A stretch of 64,000 nucleotides of DNA from Betaproteobacteria bacterium. Its GTDB lineage: Bacteria; Pseudomonadota; Gammaproteobacteria; Burkholderiales; Burkholderiaceae_C. Below are positions 25,329 through 39,211 of this stretch, one piece after another. The translations under genes were made by a program, and so were the position numbers. The DNA is taken from assembly GCA_016868355.1 (NCBI GenBank), contig VGHB01000002.1, positions 62,001-126,000 of the forward strand, written 5' to 3'. Positions within the stretch are counted from its first letter, which is position 1, and every line of letters starts with the position of its first letter. A model generated the notes under the pieces. That model was not told where the DNA came from and made no database searches. It worked only from the letters and a program-made list of their open reading frames with translations.

Positions 25329-25913
25329 ATGGGCTTGAGCTTGGCCCTGGTGGCCATGCCCGGCGCGGGCAAGACCACCGTTGGCCGCTTGCTGGCCAAG
25401 CAACTGCGGCTGCCCTTCGTGGACACCGACCACGAAATCGAGCATCGCTTAGGCATGTCGATCAAGGACTATTTTTTGCAGCATGGGGAGTCGGCCTTTC
25501 GCGACATGGAGCAGGTTGTGATGGCCGAGCTGGCCAACGGCCGCCCCATGGTGCTGGCCACGGGTGGTGGTGTGGTGCTGCGCGAAGCCAATCGTGAGGT
25601 CATGCAACGGCACTGCACGGTGGTCTACATGCGCTTTGCACCAGAAGAGTTGTATCGGCGCCTGCGGCACGACCGCAAGCGGCCCTTGTTGCAGGTGCCT
25701 GACCCCTTGCGAAAGCTGCGGGAGCTGTTTCGTGAGCGCGATCCTCTGTACCGGCGCACGGCTCATTTTGTGATTGAAACCGGCCGACCGACGGTGCACG
25801 GCCTGGCCGGCATGATCCTCATGCAGTTGGAGTTGGCCGGGCGTGTAGACCCCAGCCGCGTGCCGTCACCAGTTGACCCGCTGGAGGCCCCATCCCAACA
25901 GCGGCGGACTTAA
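25329..25913 (+). CDS. aroK: Shikimate kinase
   Basis: AroK phosphorylates shikimate at the 3-hydroxyl in the common aromatic pathway. The 194-residue protein has Walker A MPGAGKTTVGRLLA near Lys15, the shikimate-binding DTDHEIE, ATGGGVVLREANRE, and the lid arginines in RPLLQ. The C-terminal 20 residues are an extension. The ATG at 25329 follows a GGGGG ribosome site; the upstream in-frame TTG at 25296 is rejected. The pilQ-aroK-aroB order is widely conserved in proteobacteria. Confidence 0.95.
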   Translation: MGLSLALVAMPGAGKTTVGRLLAKQLRLPFVDTDHEIEHRLGMSIKDYFLQHGESAFRDMEQVVMAELANGRPMVLATGGGVVLREANREVMQRHCTVVYMRFAPEELYRRLRHDRKRPLLQVPDPLRKLRELFRERDPLYRRTAHFVIETGRPTVHGLAGMILMQLELAGRVDPSRVPSPVDPLEAPSQQRRT

Positions 25914-25922
25914 ACTGAGAAG

Positions 25923-27080
25923 ATGTCTGCTTTTGCCGCTGCTGCTGGTGCTGATGATGGGGCGGGTGCCCAGTTGGGCACCCCCGCTGCAAGCCCGAGT
26001 GTCCAAACCATCCAGATCGACCTGGGGGACCGTTCCTATCCAATTGTGATTGGGCCTGGGGTGTTGCAGTCGGCTTCGAGCTGGGCCGACTTGCCACGTG
26101 CGGCCACGGCGGTGGTGGTCACCAATGTAACGGTGGCGCACCTGTACCTGTCTGCCCTGAAGCAGGCTTTGTCACTGCACTACACGCGGGTGCTGGAAGT
26201 GGTGCTGCCCGACGGTGAAGCGCACAAGGACTGGGGCAGCGTTAACACAGTGTTCGACCAGCTCCTTCACCAGGCTTGCGATAGGCGCACCGTGCTCTTT
26301 GCCTTGGGTGGCGGTGTCATTGGTGACCTGACCGGGTTTGCTGCCGCATGCTACATGCGCGGCGTGCCCTTTGTTCAGGTGCCTACAACCTTGCTGGCGC
26401 AGGTGGATTCATCGGTTGGCGGCAAAACCGCGGTGAACCATCCTTTGGGCAAGAACATGATCGGTGCCTTCTACCAACCCGTGCGGGTCTTGTGCGACCT
26501 GGATGTGCTGCGCACCCTTCCCGATCGCGAGTTCAGCGCCGGCCTGGCCGAAGTGATCAAGTACGGCCCCATCGCAGACGCTGCCTTCCTGGATTGGATC
26601 GAAGAGCATATGCCGGCCCTGATGGCGCGAGAGCCCAAGGTGCTGGCCCATGCGGTGCGCCGCTCCTGCGAGATCAAAGCGTGGGTGGTGGAACAGGACG
26701 AGCGCGAGGCGGGCCTGCGTGCGATCCTGAACTTCGGGCACACCTTCGGGCACGCCATCGAAGCGGGCCTGGGGTATGGCCAGTGGCTGCATGGCGAGGC
26801 GGTTGGGTGCGGCATGGTTTTGGCGGCCGACCTCTCGCACCGGCTGGGCCTGATGCCCGCGTCGTTCGTAGCCCGCTTGAGAGGGCTCATCGAGCGCGCT
26901 GGCCTGCCCGTGCGTGCACCCGATCTGGGGGCACAGCGCTATCTGCAATGGATGCGTGTAGACAAGAAGGCCGAAGGTGGCGAGATCCGCTTCGTGGTGA
27001 TTGAAGCCCTGGGCCGAGCGGGTCTGCGCACCGCTCCCGATGCACTCGTGGGCGAGGTGCTGGCCGCGCACTCGGTCTGA
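25923..27080 (+). CDS. aroB: 3-dehydroquinate synthase
   Basis: AroB converts DAHP to 3-dehydroquinate with NAD and a divalent metal. The 385-residue product carries an N-terminal extension of about 25 residues before [18 protein letters not shown]. It then shows the NAD-binding [50 protein letters not shown] block in parts and the metal-ligand segments [10 protein letters not shown] and HGEAVGCGM. It starts nine bases after aroK, with GAGAAG as a ribosome site, and dgt follows after one base. Confidence 0.96.
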   Translation: MSAFAAAAGADDGAGAQLGTPAASPSVQTIQIDLGDRSYPIVIGPGVLQSASSWADLPRAATAVVVTNVTVAHLYLSALKQALSLHYTRVLEVVLPDGEAHKDWGSVNTVFDQLLHQACDRRTVLFALGGGVIGDLTGFAAACYMRGVPFVQVPTTLLAQVDSSVGGKTAVNHPLGKNMIGAFYQPVRVLCDLDVLRTLPDREFSAGLAEVIKYGPIADAAFLDWIEEHMPALMAREPKVLAHAVRRSCEIKAWVVEQDEREAGLRAILNFGHTFGHAIEAGLGYGQWLHGEAVGCGMVLAADLSHRLGLMPASFVARLRGLIERAGLPVRAPDLGAQRYLQWMRVDKKAEGGEIRFVVIEALGRAGLRTAPDALVGEVLAAHSV

Positions 27081-27081
27081 C

Positions 27082-28296
27082 ATGGCGGCACCCCACAGGC
27101 TGCGTGTGGCCCGGCTGGCGGCCCCGCGCGCTGCACCACAAGCCCAGTCCCTCTTCACGGCTTTGGCCCCCTATGCCAGCTTGCCCCAGCGCTCGCGTGG
27201 TAGGCGCATGGCCGAAGCTGTGGCGTCCGATCGCAACGCCTTTCAGCGCGACCGCGACCGTATCGTGCACAGCACCGCGTTTCGCCGCTTGGTCTATAAG
27301 ACCCAGGTGTTTCTGAACCATGAAGGTGACCTGTTCCGCACCAGGCTGACCCACAGCTTGGAGGTGGCGCAGTTGGCGCGGTCGATGGCGCGCGGCCTGG
27401 GCTTGCACGAAGACTTGGTCGAAGCCTTGGCTTTGGCACACGACCTGGGTCACACGCCCTTTGGCCATGCGGGTCAAGATGCCCTCAACGCTTGCATGCA
27501 GCCTTACGGCGGTTTCGAGCACAACCTTCAAAGCCTGCGCGTGGTGGACGTGCTGGAACAGCGTTATCCGCAATTCGATGGGTTGAACCTGAGCTTCGAG
27601 ACCCGTGAGGGTATCCTCAAGCACTGCTCGATGCGCGTGGCACGCCACATGGAATCACTCGAGCCTGCCGGCGTGGCGCACCGGTTCGTCGCGGGCTATC
27701 AGGCCAGCCTTGAAGCGCAACTGTGCAACCTCGCCGATGAGATCGCCTACAACGCACATGATGTGGACGATGGCGTTCGATCCGGCTTGATCAGCCTGGA
27801 GCAACTCATGGGGCTGACTTTAGTGCGTCACTTCCACGACGAAGCCGTGCGCGAGTACCCGAGCCTTCCCGGCATGGGGCGGCGACGCTTGTTATCTGAA
27901 GTGTTACGGCGCATGTTGTCGGCGCAAGTGCATGACCTTCTGCGCACCACCAAGGCTCGGGTGGCGCGCGCGGGTGCGGCCGACGCCTGGCAGGCGCGCC
28001 AAGGGCCTGCTCTGGTGGGCTTCAGCCCATCGATGCGCGCGGCGATCACCGAACTGAAGCGATTCTTGTTGCGAGCCCTCTACCGACACGAACAGGTCTT
28101 GGTCCAAACCCAGCGAGGCAAGACCGTGGTGCACGAACTGTTCACCGTCTATGCACAGCGGCCCGTGGAAATGCCACCGGAGTATGCGCAGCGTGCAGAC
28201 ACCCACCGCGCCGTGGCCGACTATGTCGCTGGTATGACCGATCGCTTTGCCATGCGTGAACACGAGCGGTTGACCGGGCGGCGCCTGTTTGCTTGA
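27082..28296 (+). CDS. dgt: Deoxyguanosinetriphosphate triphosphohydrolase-like protein (HD family)
   Basis: This HD-domain dNTP triphosphohydrolase removes triphosphate from dGTP or other dNTPs and helps balance nucleotide pools. The 404-residue product has the metal-binding His/Asp set: RLTHSLEVAQ, the HD motif in LAHDLGHTPFGHAGQDAL, and LADEIAYNAHDVDDGVRSG. The ATG at 27082 is one base after the aroB stop; an upstream in-frame start at 27001 is inside aroB and has no family similarity. The aroB-dgt-gltB order is common in betaproteobacteria. Confidence 0.94.
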   Translation: MAAPHRLRVARLAAPRAAPQAQSLFTALAPYASLPQRSRGRRMAEAVASDRNAFQRDRDRIVHSTAFRRLVYKTQVFLNHEGDLFRTRLTHSLEVAQLARSMARGLGLHEDLVEALALAHDLGHTPFGHAGQDALNACMQPYGGFEHNLQSLRVVDVLEQRYPQFDGLNLSFETREGILKHCSMRVARHMESLEPAGVAHRFVAGYQASLEAQLCNLADEIAYNAHDVDDGVRSGLISLEQLMGLTLVRHFHDEAVREYPSLPGMGRRRLLSEVLRRMLSAQVHDLLRTTKARVARAGAADAWQARQGPALVGFSPSMRAAITELKRFLLRALYRHEQVLVQTQRGKTVVHELFTVYAQRPVEMPPEYAQRADTHRAVADYVAGMTDRFAMREHERLTGRRLFA

Positions 28297-28302
28297 GACA
28301 CC

Positions 28303-29019
28303 ATGGCCCGCTTGCCCAGACTTGTTTTGCCTGCTTGGCCCCATCACGTCATACAGCGCGGCAACAACGGCCAAGCCATTGTGCGGGGCGATGCCGACCG
28401 CAGGGCTTGGCGCGACATCCTGGCCGAAGCGCTGGACCACTACGGCGTCACCTTGCAGGCCTATGTGCTGATGGACAACCACTTTCACTTGTTGTTGACG
28501 CCGCCGTCGCCCCAGGCCCTCAGCCGCATGATGCAGGCCTTGGGTCGCAGGTATGTGGGCGCTCACAACGCCGTTCACCGACGCAGCGGCACCTTGTGGG
28601 AGGGGCGTTTCAAATGTTCGCCGGTGGAGACTGATCGATACTTTTTGGCCTGCATGCTCTACATCGAACTCAACCCGGTGCGCGCCGGCCTGGTGTCGCA
28701 AGCCCAGGAGTGGCCCTGGTCGAGCGCGGCGCACCACTTGGGTTTGCGGCAAGACCGGCTGGTTAGCGACCACCCCAGTTACTGGGCTTTGGGCAATACC
28801 CCATTTGAGCGGGAACGGTGCTACCGCGATAGTCTCGAAGCGGGCACATCCGAGCGCGAGACCGCCCGCATTACCGAGGCGGCACTCAAGGGCTGGGCCT
28901 TGGCTTCGCCGGAATTTATCCAGGCCCACGCATCGCAGCGGCCGCTGGCTCCGCGCGGCCGGGGCCGGCCGCGAAAAACCCCCGACCCCGGCCCGCAGGG
29001 CGGAACCAAAGGGGCTTAA
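28303..29019 (+). mobile_element. REP-associated tyrosine transposase (RAYT, IS200-like)
   Basis: This single-gene transposase of the Y1/HUH family moves or maintains small palindromic elements. The 238-residue protein begins MARLPRLVLPAWPHHVIQRGNNGQ, has the HUH metal motif in YVLMDNHFHLLLT, and a candidate catalytic Tyr in LGRRYVGAHN. The downstream block GTLWEGRFKCSPVETDRYFLACMLYIELNPVRAGLV is diagnostic of the family. The Arg/Pro-rich tail is low complexity. It sits between dgt and gltB, six bases after dgt. The reading frame is intact. Two TGACTCTG-type repeats and palindromes follow it. Confidence 0.92.
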
Positions 29020-29032
29020 AGCCACCAAAGCC

Positions 29033-29100
29033 TGACTCTGGCCCCCTTTTTTTTTAAGTTTGATTTGTTCGTAAAATAAATGACTCTGACCCTATTTATT
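29033..29100 (+). repeat. Pair of TGACTCTG(G/A)CCC repeats downstream of the RAYT gene
   Basis: Two imperfect copies start at 29033 (TGACTCTGGCCCCC, then a T run) and 29081 (TGACTCTGACCCTATTTATT). The second sits between inverted arms AAATAAA (29074-29080) and TTTATTT (29094-29100), giving a hairpin with the repeat as its loop. I recall similar TGACTCTGACCC motifs near transposases of this family. Confidence 0.6.
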
Positions 29101-29117
29101 TAAATCGGGGATGGCGT

Positions 29118-29141
29118 ATCGTTCGGGGTTACCCGAACGAT
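29118..29141 (+). promoter_or_regulatory. Perfect 10-bp palindrome in the gltB leader
   Basis: ATCGTTCGGG (29118-29127) and CCCGAACGAT (29132-29141) are perfect inverted arms around GTTA. The palindrome ends 12 bases before the gltB ATG and touches its ribosome site GGAG (29142-29145). No T tract follows, so it is not a terminator. It could be an operator, an mRNA hairpin controlling translation, or a REP-like element left by the RAYT transposase. Confidence 0.6.
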
Positions 29142-29153
29142 GGAGCGCTATCC

Positions 29154-33887
<4,734 letters not shown>

Positions 33888-33909
33888 TCATTGGAATCAA
33901 GGATTGATC

Positions 33910-35388
33910 ATGGGAAAAGTCACCGGCTTCCTGGAATTTGATCGGCTCGAAGAGGGCTATGAGCCCGTTGTGCAGCGCGTGAAGAACTACAAGGAGTTCG
34001 TCATTGGCCTGAACAATGAGCAAGCCAAGGTGCAGGCCGCGCGCTGCATGGACTGCGGCACTCCCTTTTGCAACAGTGGCTGCCCGGTGAACAACATCAT
34101 CCCGGACTTCAACGACCTGGTCTACCAGGGTGACTGGAAGAACGCGATCACGGTGCTGCACAGCACCAACAACTTCCCCGAATTTACTGGCCGTCTCTGC
34201 CCCGCGCCTTGCGAGGCCGCGTGTACGCTCAATGTGAACGACGATGCGGTGGGCATCAAGTCGATTGAGCACGCCATCATCGACCGTGCTTGGCAAGAGG
34301 GTTGGGTGCTGCCCCAGCCGCCCAAGGCCAGGACCGGGAAAAGGGTGGCCGTGGTGGGTTCAGGCCCGGCAGGCTTGGCAGCTGCGCAGCAGCTGGCCCG
34401 GGTCGGCCACGAGGTGACCGTATTCGAAAAAAACAGCCGCATCGGCGGCCTTCTGCGCTATGGGATCCCCGACTTCAAGATGGAGAAGTCCCACATCGAC
34501 CGCCGTGTGGACCAGATGAAAGCCGAAGGCGTGACCTTCCGCACCAGCGTGCTGGTCGGTCTAATTCCCAAAGACAGCAAGGTCACCAACGACGCCCAAA
34601 CCATCGTCTCGCCTGATCAACTTCGGCACGATTTCGATGCCGTCCTTCTGTGTGGCGGTGCTGAGCAAAGCCGCGACCTACCGGTGCCAGGCCGCGAGCT
34701 GCAGGGCGTGCATTTCGCCATGGAGTTTTTGCCGCAGCAAAACAAGGTGGTGGCCGGCGACAAGCTCCAGGGCCAGCTGCGCGCAGACGGCAAGCATGTC
34801 ATCGTGATTGGCGGCGGCGACACGGGCAGCGACTGTGTGGGCACGAGCAACCGGCATGGCGCGGCGAGTGTGACCCAGTTTGAGCTGATGCCACAGCCCC
34901 CTGCTGTGGAAGACCGCCCCCTGACCTGGCCGTATTGGCCCACCAAGCTTCGCACCTCGTCCAGCCACGAAGAAGGCTGCCAACGGGAGTTCGCGATCGC
35001 CACCAAGGCCTTCATTGGTGGCACCGGCGTGGCCCATGGCAAGGTACAGGCCCTGAAGACGGTGGAGCTGGAGTGGAGGAACGGCAAGATGGTGGAGGTG
35101 CCGGGCTCCGAGAAGGAATGGAAGGCCGATTTGGTACTGCTAGCCATGGGCTTTGTTTCCCCGGTGGCCTCCATCCTGGACACCTTTGGGGTGGACAAGG
35201 ACAGCCGAGGCAACGCGCGCGCGAGTACCGACTTTATGGGCGGCTATGCCACCAATGTCGATAAGGTGTTCGCCGCCGGCGACATGCGCCGCGGCCAAAG
35301 CCTGGTGGTCTGGGCCATTCGCGAAGGTCGCCAGGCCGCCCGGGCGGTGGACGAGTTCTTGATGGGAACCTCTGACCTTCCGCGCTGA
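33910..35388 (+). CDS. gltD: Glutamate synthase small subunit
   Basis: GltD feeds electrons from NADPH through FAD and iron-sulfur clusters to GltB. The 492-residue protein has the N-terminal Cys-rich region [23 protein letters not shown] and [15 protein letters not shown], the FAD-binding [29 protein letters not shown], the NADPH-binding [22 protein letters not shown], and the end motif [24 protein letters not shown]. It begins 22 bases after gltB. Codons extending upstream in frame are discarded because they lie inside gltB. Confidence 0.98.
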   Translation: MGKVTGFLEFDRLEEGYEPVVQRVKNYKEFVIGLNNEQAKVQAARCMDCGTPFCNSGCPVNNIIPDFNDLVYQGDWKNAITVLHSTNNFPEFTGRLCPAPCEAACTLNVNDDAVGIKSIEHAIIDRAWQEGWVLPQPPKARTGKRVAVVGSGPAGLAAAQQLARVGHEVTVFEKNSRIGGLLRYGIPDFKMEKSHIDRRVDQMKAEGVTFRTSVLVGLIPKDSKVTNDAQTIVSPDQLRHDFDAVLLCGGAEQSRDLPVPGRELQGVHFAMEFLPQQNKVVAGDKLQGQLRADGKHVIVIGGGDTGSDCVGTSNRHGAASVTQFELMPQPPAVEDRPLTWPYWPTKLRTSSSHEEGCQREFAIATKAFIGGTGVAHGKVQALKTVELEWRNGKMVEVPGSEKEWKADLVLLAMGFVSPVASILDTFGVDKDSRGNARASTDFMGGYATNVDKVFAAGDMRRGQSLVVWAIREGRQAARAVDEFLMGTSDLPR

Positions 35389-35494
35389 GGCGCGGACGTC
35401 CTCCAAGGCAAGCCAGGCCTCTACGGGGAAACCCGAAACTTTTTTGGGCCTCGTGACACAATGTGCGCGTGTCTTTTAAGACGATTGCGCCTTG

Positions 35495-36301
35495 GTGACC
35501 GACGCCCTGATCGAGATCAACCATGTCCGTTTCGGATACGACGCCAGCCGTCTTGTCCTGAATGACATTTCGCTGCGCTTTATGCGTGGCAAGGTCACTT
35601 CCATCCTCGGTGGGTCAGGCTGCGGCAAGACAACCCTGTTGCGGCTGATCGGCGGAATTTGTGGGGCTGGTGGCGGACAAGTGGTGTTTGACGGTGAGCT
35701 GGTCAACGCCCGTGACCGTCTACAGTTGCTGCGCCTTCGCCGCCGCATGGGCATGCTGTTTCAGTTCGGGGCCCTGTTTACCGACCTCAGTGTCTTCGAC
35801 AACGTGGCCTTTCCGCTGCGCGAGCACACCGATTTGTCAGAAGCCATGATCCGCGATGTCGTGCTGCTGAAGTTGCACGCGGTGGGTTTGCGTGGCGCAG
35901 CTGACCTGCAGATTTCTGAGGTGTCCGGTGGCATGGCGCGCCGAGTTGCACTGGCCCGCGCCGTCGCCTTGGATCCTGAACTCATCATGTACGACGAGCC
36001 CTTTGCCGGCCTGGACCTGATCTCCATGAGCGTGGCGGCCAACCTCATCCGCAAGCTCAACGACATCACTGGCAGCACCTCCTTGGTGGTGTCCCACGAT
36101 GTACCCGAATGCATGGCCATCAGCGACCATGTGGTGCTGCTGGCCAATGAGGGCCGTATCGTGGCGCAGGGCAGCCCGGCTGAGCTGATGGGTTCCAGCG
36201 ACCCCGAGGTGCGCCAATTCGTGCGCGGCGAACCCGATGGCCCGGTCAAGTTCCACTACCCGGCGCCGACCCTGGAAGCAGACTTTGGGGTGCAGGCGTG
36301 A
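35495..36301 (+). CDS. mlaF: Phospholipid ABC transporter ATP-binding protein MlaF
   Basis: MlaF is the ATPase of the MlaFEDB complex that moves phospholipid between inner and outer membrane to keep outer-membrane lipid asymmetry. The product shows Walker A GGSGCGKTT, Q-loop MLFQFGALFTDLSVFDNVAFPLRE, signature VSGGMARRVALA, Walker B LIMYDEPFAGLD and switch His in VVSHDVPE. Translation probably starts at GTG 35495, with TTG 35492 directly upstream as an alternative; no strong ribosome site is visible. It heads the six-gene operon mlaFEDACB. Confidence 0.95.
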   Translation: MTDALIEINHVRFGYDASRLVLNDISLRFMRGKVTSILGGSGCGKTTLLRLIGGICGAGGGQVVFDGELVNARDRLQLLRLRRRMGMLFQFGALFTDLSVFDNVAFPLREHTDLSEAMIRDVVLLKLHAVGLRGAADLQISEVSGGMARRVALARAVALDPELIMYDEPFAGLDLISMSVAANLIRKLNDITGSTSLVVSHDVPECMAISDHVVLLANEGRIVAQGSPAELMGSSDPEVRQFVRGEPDGPVKFHYPAPTLEADFGVQA

Positions 36302-37092
36302 GCATGCCGTCGGTATCGGTATTGCAAAGGCTGGGCAGCACAGCGCTTCGGCTGCTGCAGGGTTTGGGCCATGCATCGTTCTTTTTTCGCGATCTCTTGT
36401 GGCACATCCCACCAGCGCTCAACCGCTTTGGCCTAGTGGTTCAACAGGTGCACGCCATCGGTAACCTGTCCTTGGTGATCATCCTGGCCTCCGGTCTGGC
36501 CGTAGGCTTTGTCTTGGCCCTGCAGATGTATTACGCTCTGGCGACTTACGGCGCCACCGAGTCCTTGGGCCTGATCGTCAACCTGGCCTTGGTCCGTGAA
36601 CTGGGCCCGGTGGTGGCGGCCCTCTTGTTTGCTGGGCGTGCAGGCACCTCCTTGACCGCCGAGATCGGGCTGATGAAGGCCGGTGAGCAACTCTCGGCCA
36701 TGGAGATGATGGCGGTGGACCCCCGCAGCCGAGTGTTGGCTCCGCGCTTTTTGGCGGGCGTCATCTCCATGCCCCTGTTGGCCGGGCTGTTCTCGGCCGT
36801 CGGTATCCTGGGCGCATGGGCGGTGGCGGTTGGCCTGATCGGTTTGGATGGTGGCAATTTTTGGTCGCTCATGCAGTCGCGCGTGGACGTTTGGCGCGAC
36901 GTGGGCAATGGCATCGTCAAGAGTTTTGTCTTCGGTGTGATCTGCACCGCCGTGGCGCTGTACCAGGGGTATGAGACCCAAGCCACGCCTGAGGGCGTGG
37001 CCTACGCCACCACCCGTACGGTGGTGATCTCGTCGCTTTCGGTGTTGGGCATGGATTTCGTGCTCACCGCCTTGATGTTTTCAACGCCTTGA
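36298..37092 (+). CDS. mlaE: Phospholipid ABC transporter permease MlaE
   Basis: MlaE is the membrane permease of the Mla complex. The 264-residue protein has the family segments QVHAIGNLSLVIILASGLAVGFVLALQMYYAL, ELGPVVAALLFAGRAGTSLTAEIGLMKAGEQLSAMEMMAVDP, and a C-terminal set of membrane helices. GTG 36298 overlaps the mlaF stop as GTGA; ATG 36304 is an alternative. It is followed after 33 bases by mlaD. Confidence 0.96.
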   Translation: MSMPSVSVLQRLGSTALRLLQGLGHASFFFRDLLWHIPPALNRFGLVVQQVHAIGNLSLVIILASGLAVGFVLALQMYYALATYGATESLGLIVNLALVRELGPVVAALLFAGRAGTSLTAEIGLMKAGEQLSAMEMMAVDPRSRVLAPRFLAGVISMPLLAGLFSAVGILGAWAVAVGLIGLDGGNFWSLMQSRVDVWRDVGNGIVKSFVFGVICTAVALYQGYETQATPEGVAYATTRTVVISSLSVLGMDFVLTALMFSTP

Positions 37093-37125
37093 GGCTGCTG
37101 GCATGGTTGTGATGGGGAAGAATCA

Positions 37126-37602
37126 ATGAACAAGAAGGGCATCGAAGTCTTGGTCGGCTGCTTTGTGCTGCTGGGCTTGGTGGGTTTGCTGTTTCTGTCA
37201 CTGAAGGCAGCCAACCTGGCCAGCTTTGGTGAAAGCAAAGGCTATTTGGTGACGGCCCGCTTTGACAACATCGGCGGCCTCAAACCCCGCGCGCCGGTGC
37301 GCAGCGCCGGGGTTACGGTGGGCCGCGTGAAGACCATTGGCCTGGACCCCAAGACATTTCAGGGCGTGGTGACGATGGAACTCAACCTTGACGCGCAGTT
37401 TCCACGTGACTCTTCTGCCAAGATCTTGACTTCGGGTCTGTTGGGCGACCAGTTCATTGGCATCGAGCCCGGCGGTGACGAGAAGAACCTTTCGGCTGGC
37501 GACGTCATCACCTCGACTCAATCGGCGGTGATCCTGGAGAACCTGATCGGCCAGATCCTCTTTAACAAGGCGGCCGACGGGTCGGCGGGGGCGGGCAAGT
37601 GA
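37126..37602 (+). CDS. mlaD: Phospholipid transport substrate-binding protein MlaD
   Basis: MlaD is the membrane-anchored MCE-domain protein whose hexamer forms the periplasmic lipid channel above MlaE. The 158-residue protein starts MNKKGIEVLVGCFVLLGLVGLLFLSLKAANL, a single membrane helix. It continues into the MCE domain with FDNIGGLKPRAPVRSAGVTVGRV and ILTSGLLGDQFIGIEPGGDEKNL. The length and fold pattern are normal. Its stop overlaps the mlaA start by four bases. Confidence 0.96.
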   Translation: MNKKGIEVLVGCFVLLGLVGLLFLSLKAANLASFGESKGYLVTARFDNIGGLKPRAPVRSAGVTVGRVKTIGLDPKTFQGVVTMELNLDAQFPRDSSAKILTSGLLGDQFIGIEPGGDEKNLSAGDVITSTQSAVILENLIGQILFNKAADGSAGAGK

Positions 37603-38498
37603 AGCACAGGATTTCAAACCAAGGGACCCTATTCGGGCGCTACTGTGCCGGCTTGGCGCTGCTGACGGCGGCTGCCGTGTGGGCGGGGTCGGCCCAGGCG
37701 CAGGCGACGAATCAGGCCACAGCAGCCCAGGCCCCAAGCCAGGCCCCAAATGTGGCCACCCCCGCCCAAGCTGGTGCATCGGCTGTCACACCGGCCCTGG
37801 CTGCAGCCATGCGTATGTGGGGCACCATCCGACCGGCTCTGCCGGGCCAAGACCCCTTCGAACGGTTCAACCGCGCCGTGTTTGTGTTCAATGGCGCGGT
37901 AGACCACTTCCTGGTCAAGCCGGTGGCCGAGGCTTATGAGGCTTCGGTGCCCAAGCCCGTGCGCATCGGTGTGGGCAATGTGCTTGGCAATGTGTCCGAT
38001 GCCTGGTCTGCGGTGAACCTGGTGCTGCAGGTCAAGGGCAGCCGCGCTGCCGAGATGACCTTGCGGGTGGGCGTGAACACTGTGTTTGGCCTTGCTGGCC
38101 TGTTGGACGTGGCCTCGGAAGCGGGTTTGGAGCGGCACAGCGAAGACTTTGGCCAGACCCTGGGCTACTGGGGCGTGCCTCCGGGGCCTTATTTGGTGTT
38201 GCCTCTGTTCGGCCCCTCATCGGTGCGCGATGCGCTAGGCTTCAGGATGGATACAGCCTACAACTCGGCAGTCTTCCCCAGCGACGCGCCGCAGAAGTGG
38301 CGATGGACCGGCCTGCGCCTGACCGATGCCCGCACCGACGCCCTGCCGTTCACCCGTATGCTGGACACGGTGGCCCTTGATAAATACACCTTTGTGCGCG
38401 ACGCTTACTTCACACGCCGGCGCAGTCTTGTCCACGATGGCAACCCGCCTGCAGATGACACGGAACAATTGACGGTGGAGACCACGGAACCTGATTGA
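37599..38498 (+). CDS. mlaA: Outer-membrane phospholipid removal protein MlaA (VacJ), no lipobox
   Basis: MlaA sits in the outer membrane and removes mislocalised outer-leaflet phospholipid, passing it to MlaC. The 299-residue product contains the family core DPFERFNRAVFVFNGAVDHFLVKPVAEAYEA, VRIGVGNVLGNVSDAWSAVNLVLQ, SEDFGQTLGYWGVPPGPYLVLPLFGPSSVRDA and PLFTRMLDTV-like end. The N-terminus (GLALLTAAAVWAGSAQAQA) looks like a signal peptidase I signal and lacks the usual Leu-x-Gly-Cys lipobox. An Ala/Gln/Pro-rich stretch of about 40 residues precedes the core. GTG 37599 overlaps mlaD as GTGA. Confidence 0.94.
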   Translation: MKHRISNQGTLFGRYCAGLALLTAAAVWAGSAQAQATNQATAAQAPSQAPNVATPAQAGASAVTPALAAAMRMWGTIRPALPGQDPFERFNRAVFVFNGAVDHFLVKPVAEAYEASVPKPVRIGVGNVLGNVSDAWSAVNLVLQVKGSRAAEMTLRVGVNTVFGLAGLLDVASEAGLERHSEDFGQTLGYWGVPPGPYLVLPLFGPSSVRDALGFRMDTAYNSAVFPSDAPQKWRWTGLRLTDARTDALPFTRMLDTVALDKYTFVRDAYFTRRRSLVHDGNPPADDTEQLTVETTEPD

Positions 38499-38500
38499 CC

Positions 38501-39211
38501 ATGAACCGACCCGCGATGAGTCTTGATACGGCGCAGGCTGTGCAACGAGCAGCCCTTTTGGGCAGGCGTACGGCATCTTGCCTGGGCCTGGCGTTGGCGC
38601 TGATTGGTGTTTGTGCAGGCCTGCTGCACAGCCCACAGGCCCTGGCCCAAGCTGCTGCTACACAGGCCTCAGTGGCGCCGGACACCTTCATCCTGGAACT
38701 GTCCACTGAGGTGCTCAACTCGGTGAAGTCCGATAAGGCCACACAAGCCGGTGACATCGTCCGCGTCATGGCCCTGGTCGACTCAAAGGTGATGCCGCAT
38801 GTCAACTTCCAGCGCATGACCGCTTCGGCGGTCGGCCGCCATTGGCGTACCGCCACGCCTGAGCAGCAGAGACGCCTTCAGGAAGAGTTCAAGGTCTTGC
38901 TGGTGCGCACCTATTCCGGTGCATTGGCGCAGGTCAAGGACCAGTCGATTGCCCTAAAGCCTTTGCGTGCCAACCCCACTGACAACGAAGTGGTGGTGCG
39001 CACCGAAATCAAGGGCCGTGGAGAGCCTATTCAGTTGGACTATCGATTGGAGCGTTCCGGTGGTGGCTGGAAGGTCTATGACTTCAACGTGCTGGGCATT
39101 TGGCTGGTGGAGCAGTATCGCTCCAGCTTTGCCCAGGAAATCAGCGCATCGGGCATCGACGGCCTGATCGGCAAGCTAAGCGAGCGCAACAAGGGCGCTT
39201 CCAAGGCGTGA
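38501..39211 (+). CDS. mlaC: Periplasmic phospholipid carrier MlaC
   Basis: MlaC shuttles phospholipid across the periplasm between MlaA and the MlaFEDB complex. The 236-residue protein has a long N-region, a hydrophobic signal (LGLALALIGVCAGLLHSPQALA, cleaved after ALAQA), and the family core VMPHVNFQRMTASAVGRHWRTATPEQQRRLQEEFKVLLVRTYSGAL. The end pattern WKVYDFNVLGIWLVEQYRSSF follows. ATG 38501 lies two bases after the mlaA stop; a TTG two codons earlier is less likely. Confidence 0.95.
   Translation: MNRPAMSLDTAQAVQRAALLGRRTASCLGLALALIGVCAGLLHSPQALAQAAATQASVAPDTFILELSTEVLNSVKSDKATQAGDIVRVMALVDSKVMPHVNFQRMTASAVGRHWRTATPEQQRRLQEEFKVLLVRTYSGALAQVKDQSIALKPLRANPTDNEVVVRTEIKGRGEPIQLDYRLERSGGGWKVYDFNVLGIWLVEQYRSSFAQEISASGIDGLIGKLSERNKGASKA

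Noticed and set aside
35389-35470. CGGG-GAAA-CCCG followed by a T run after gltD as a terminator
   Set aside because: The stem is only four pairs and a GAAAC spacer separates it from the T tract; too weak to call, though partial termination is possible.
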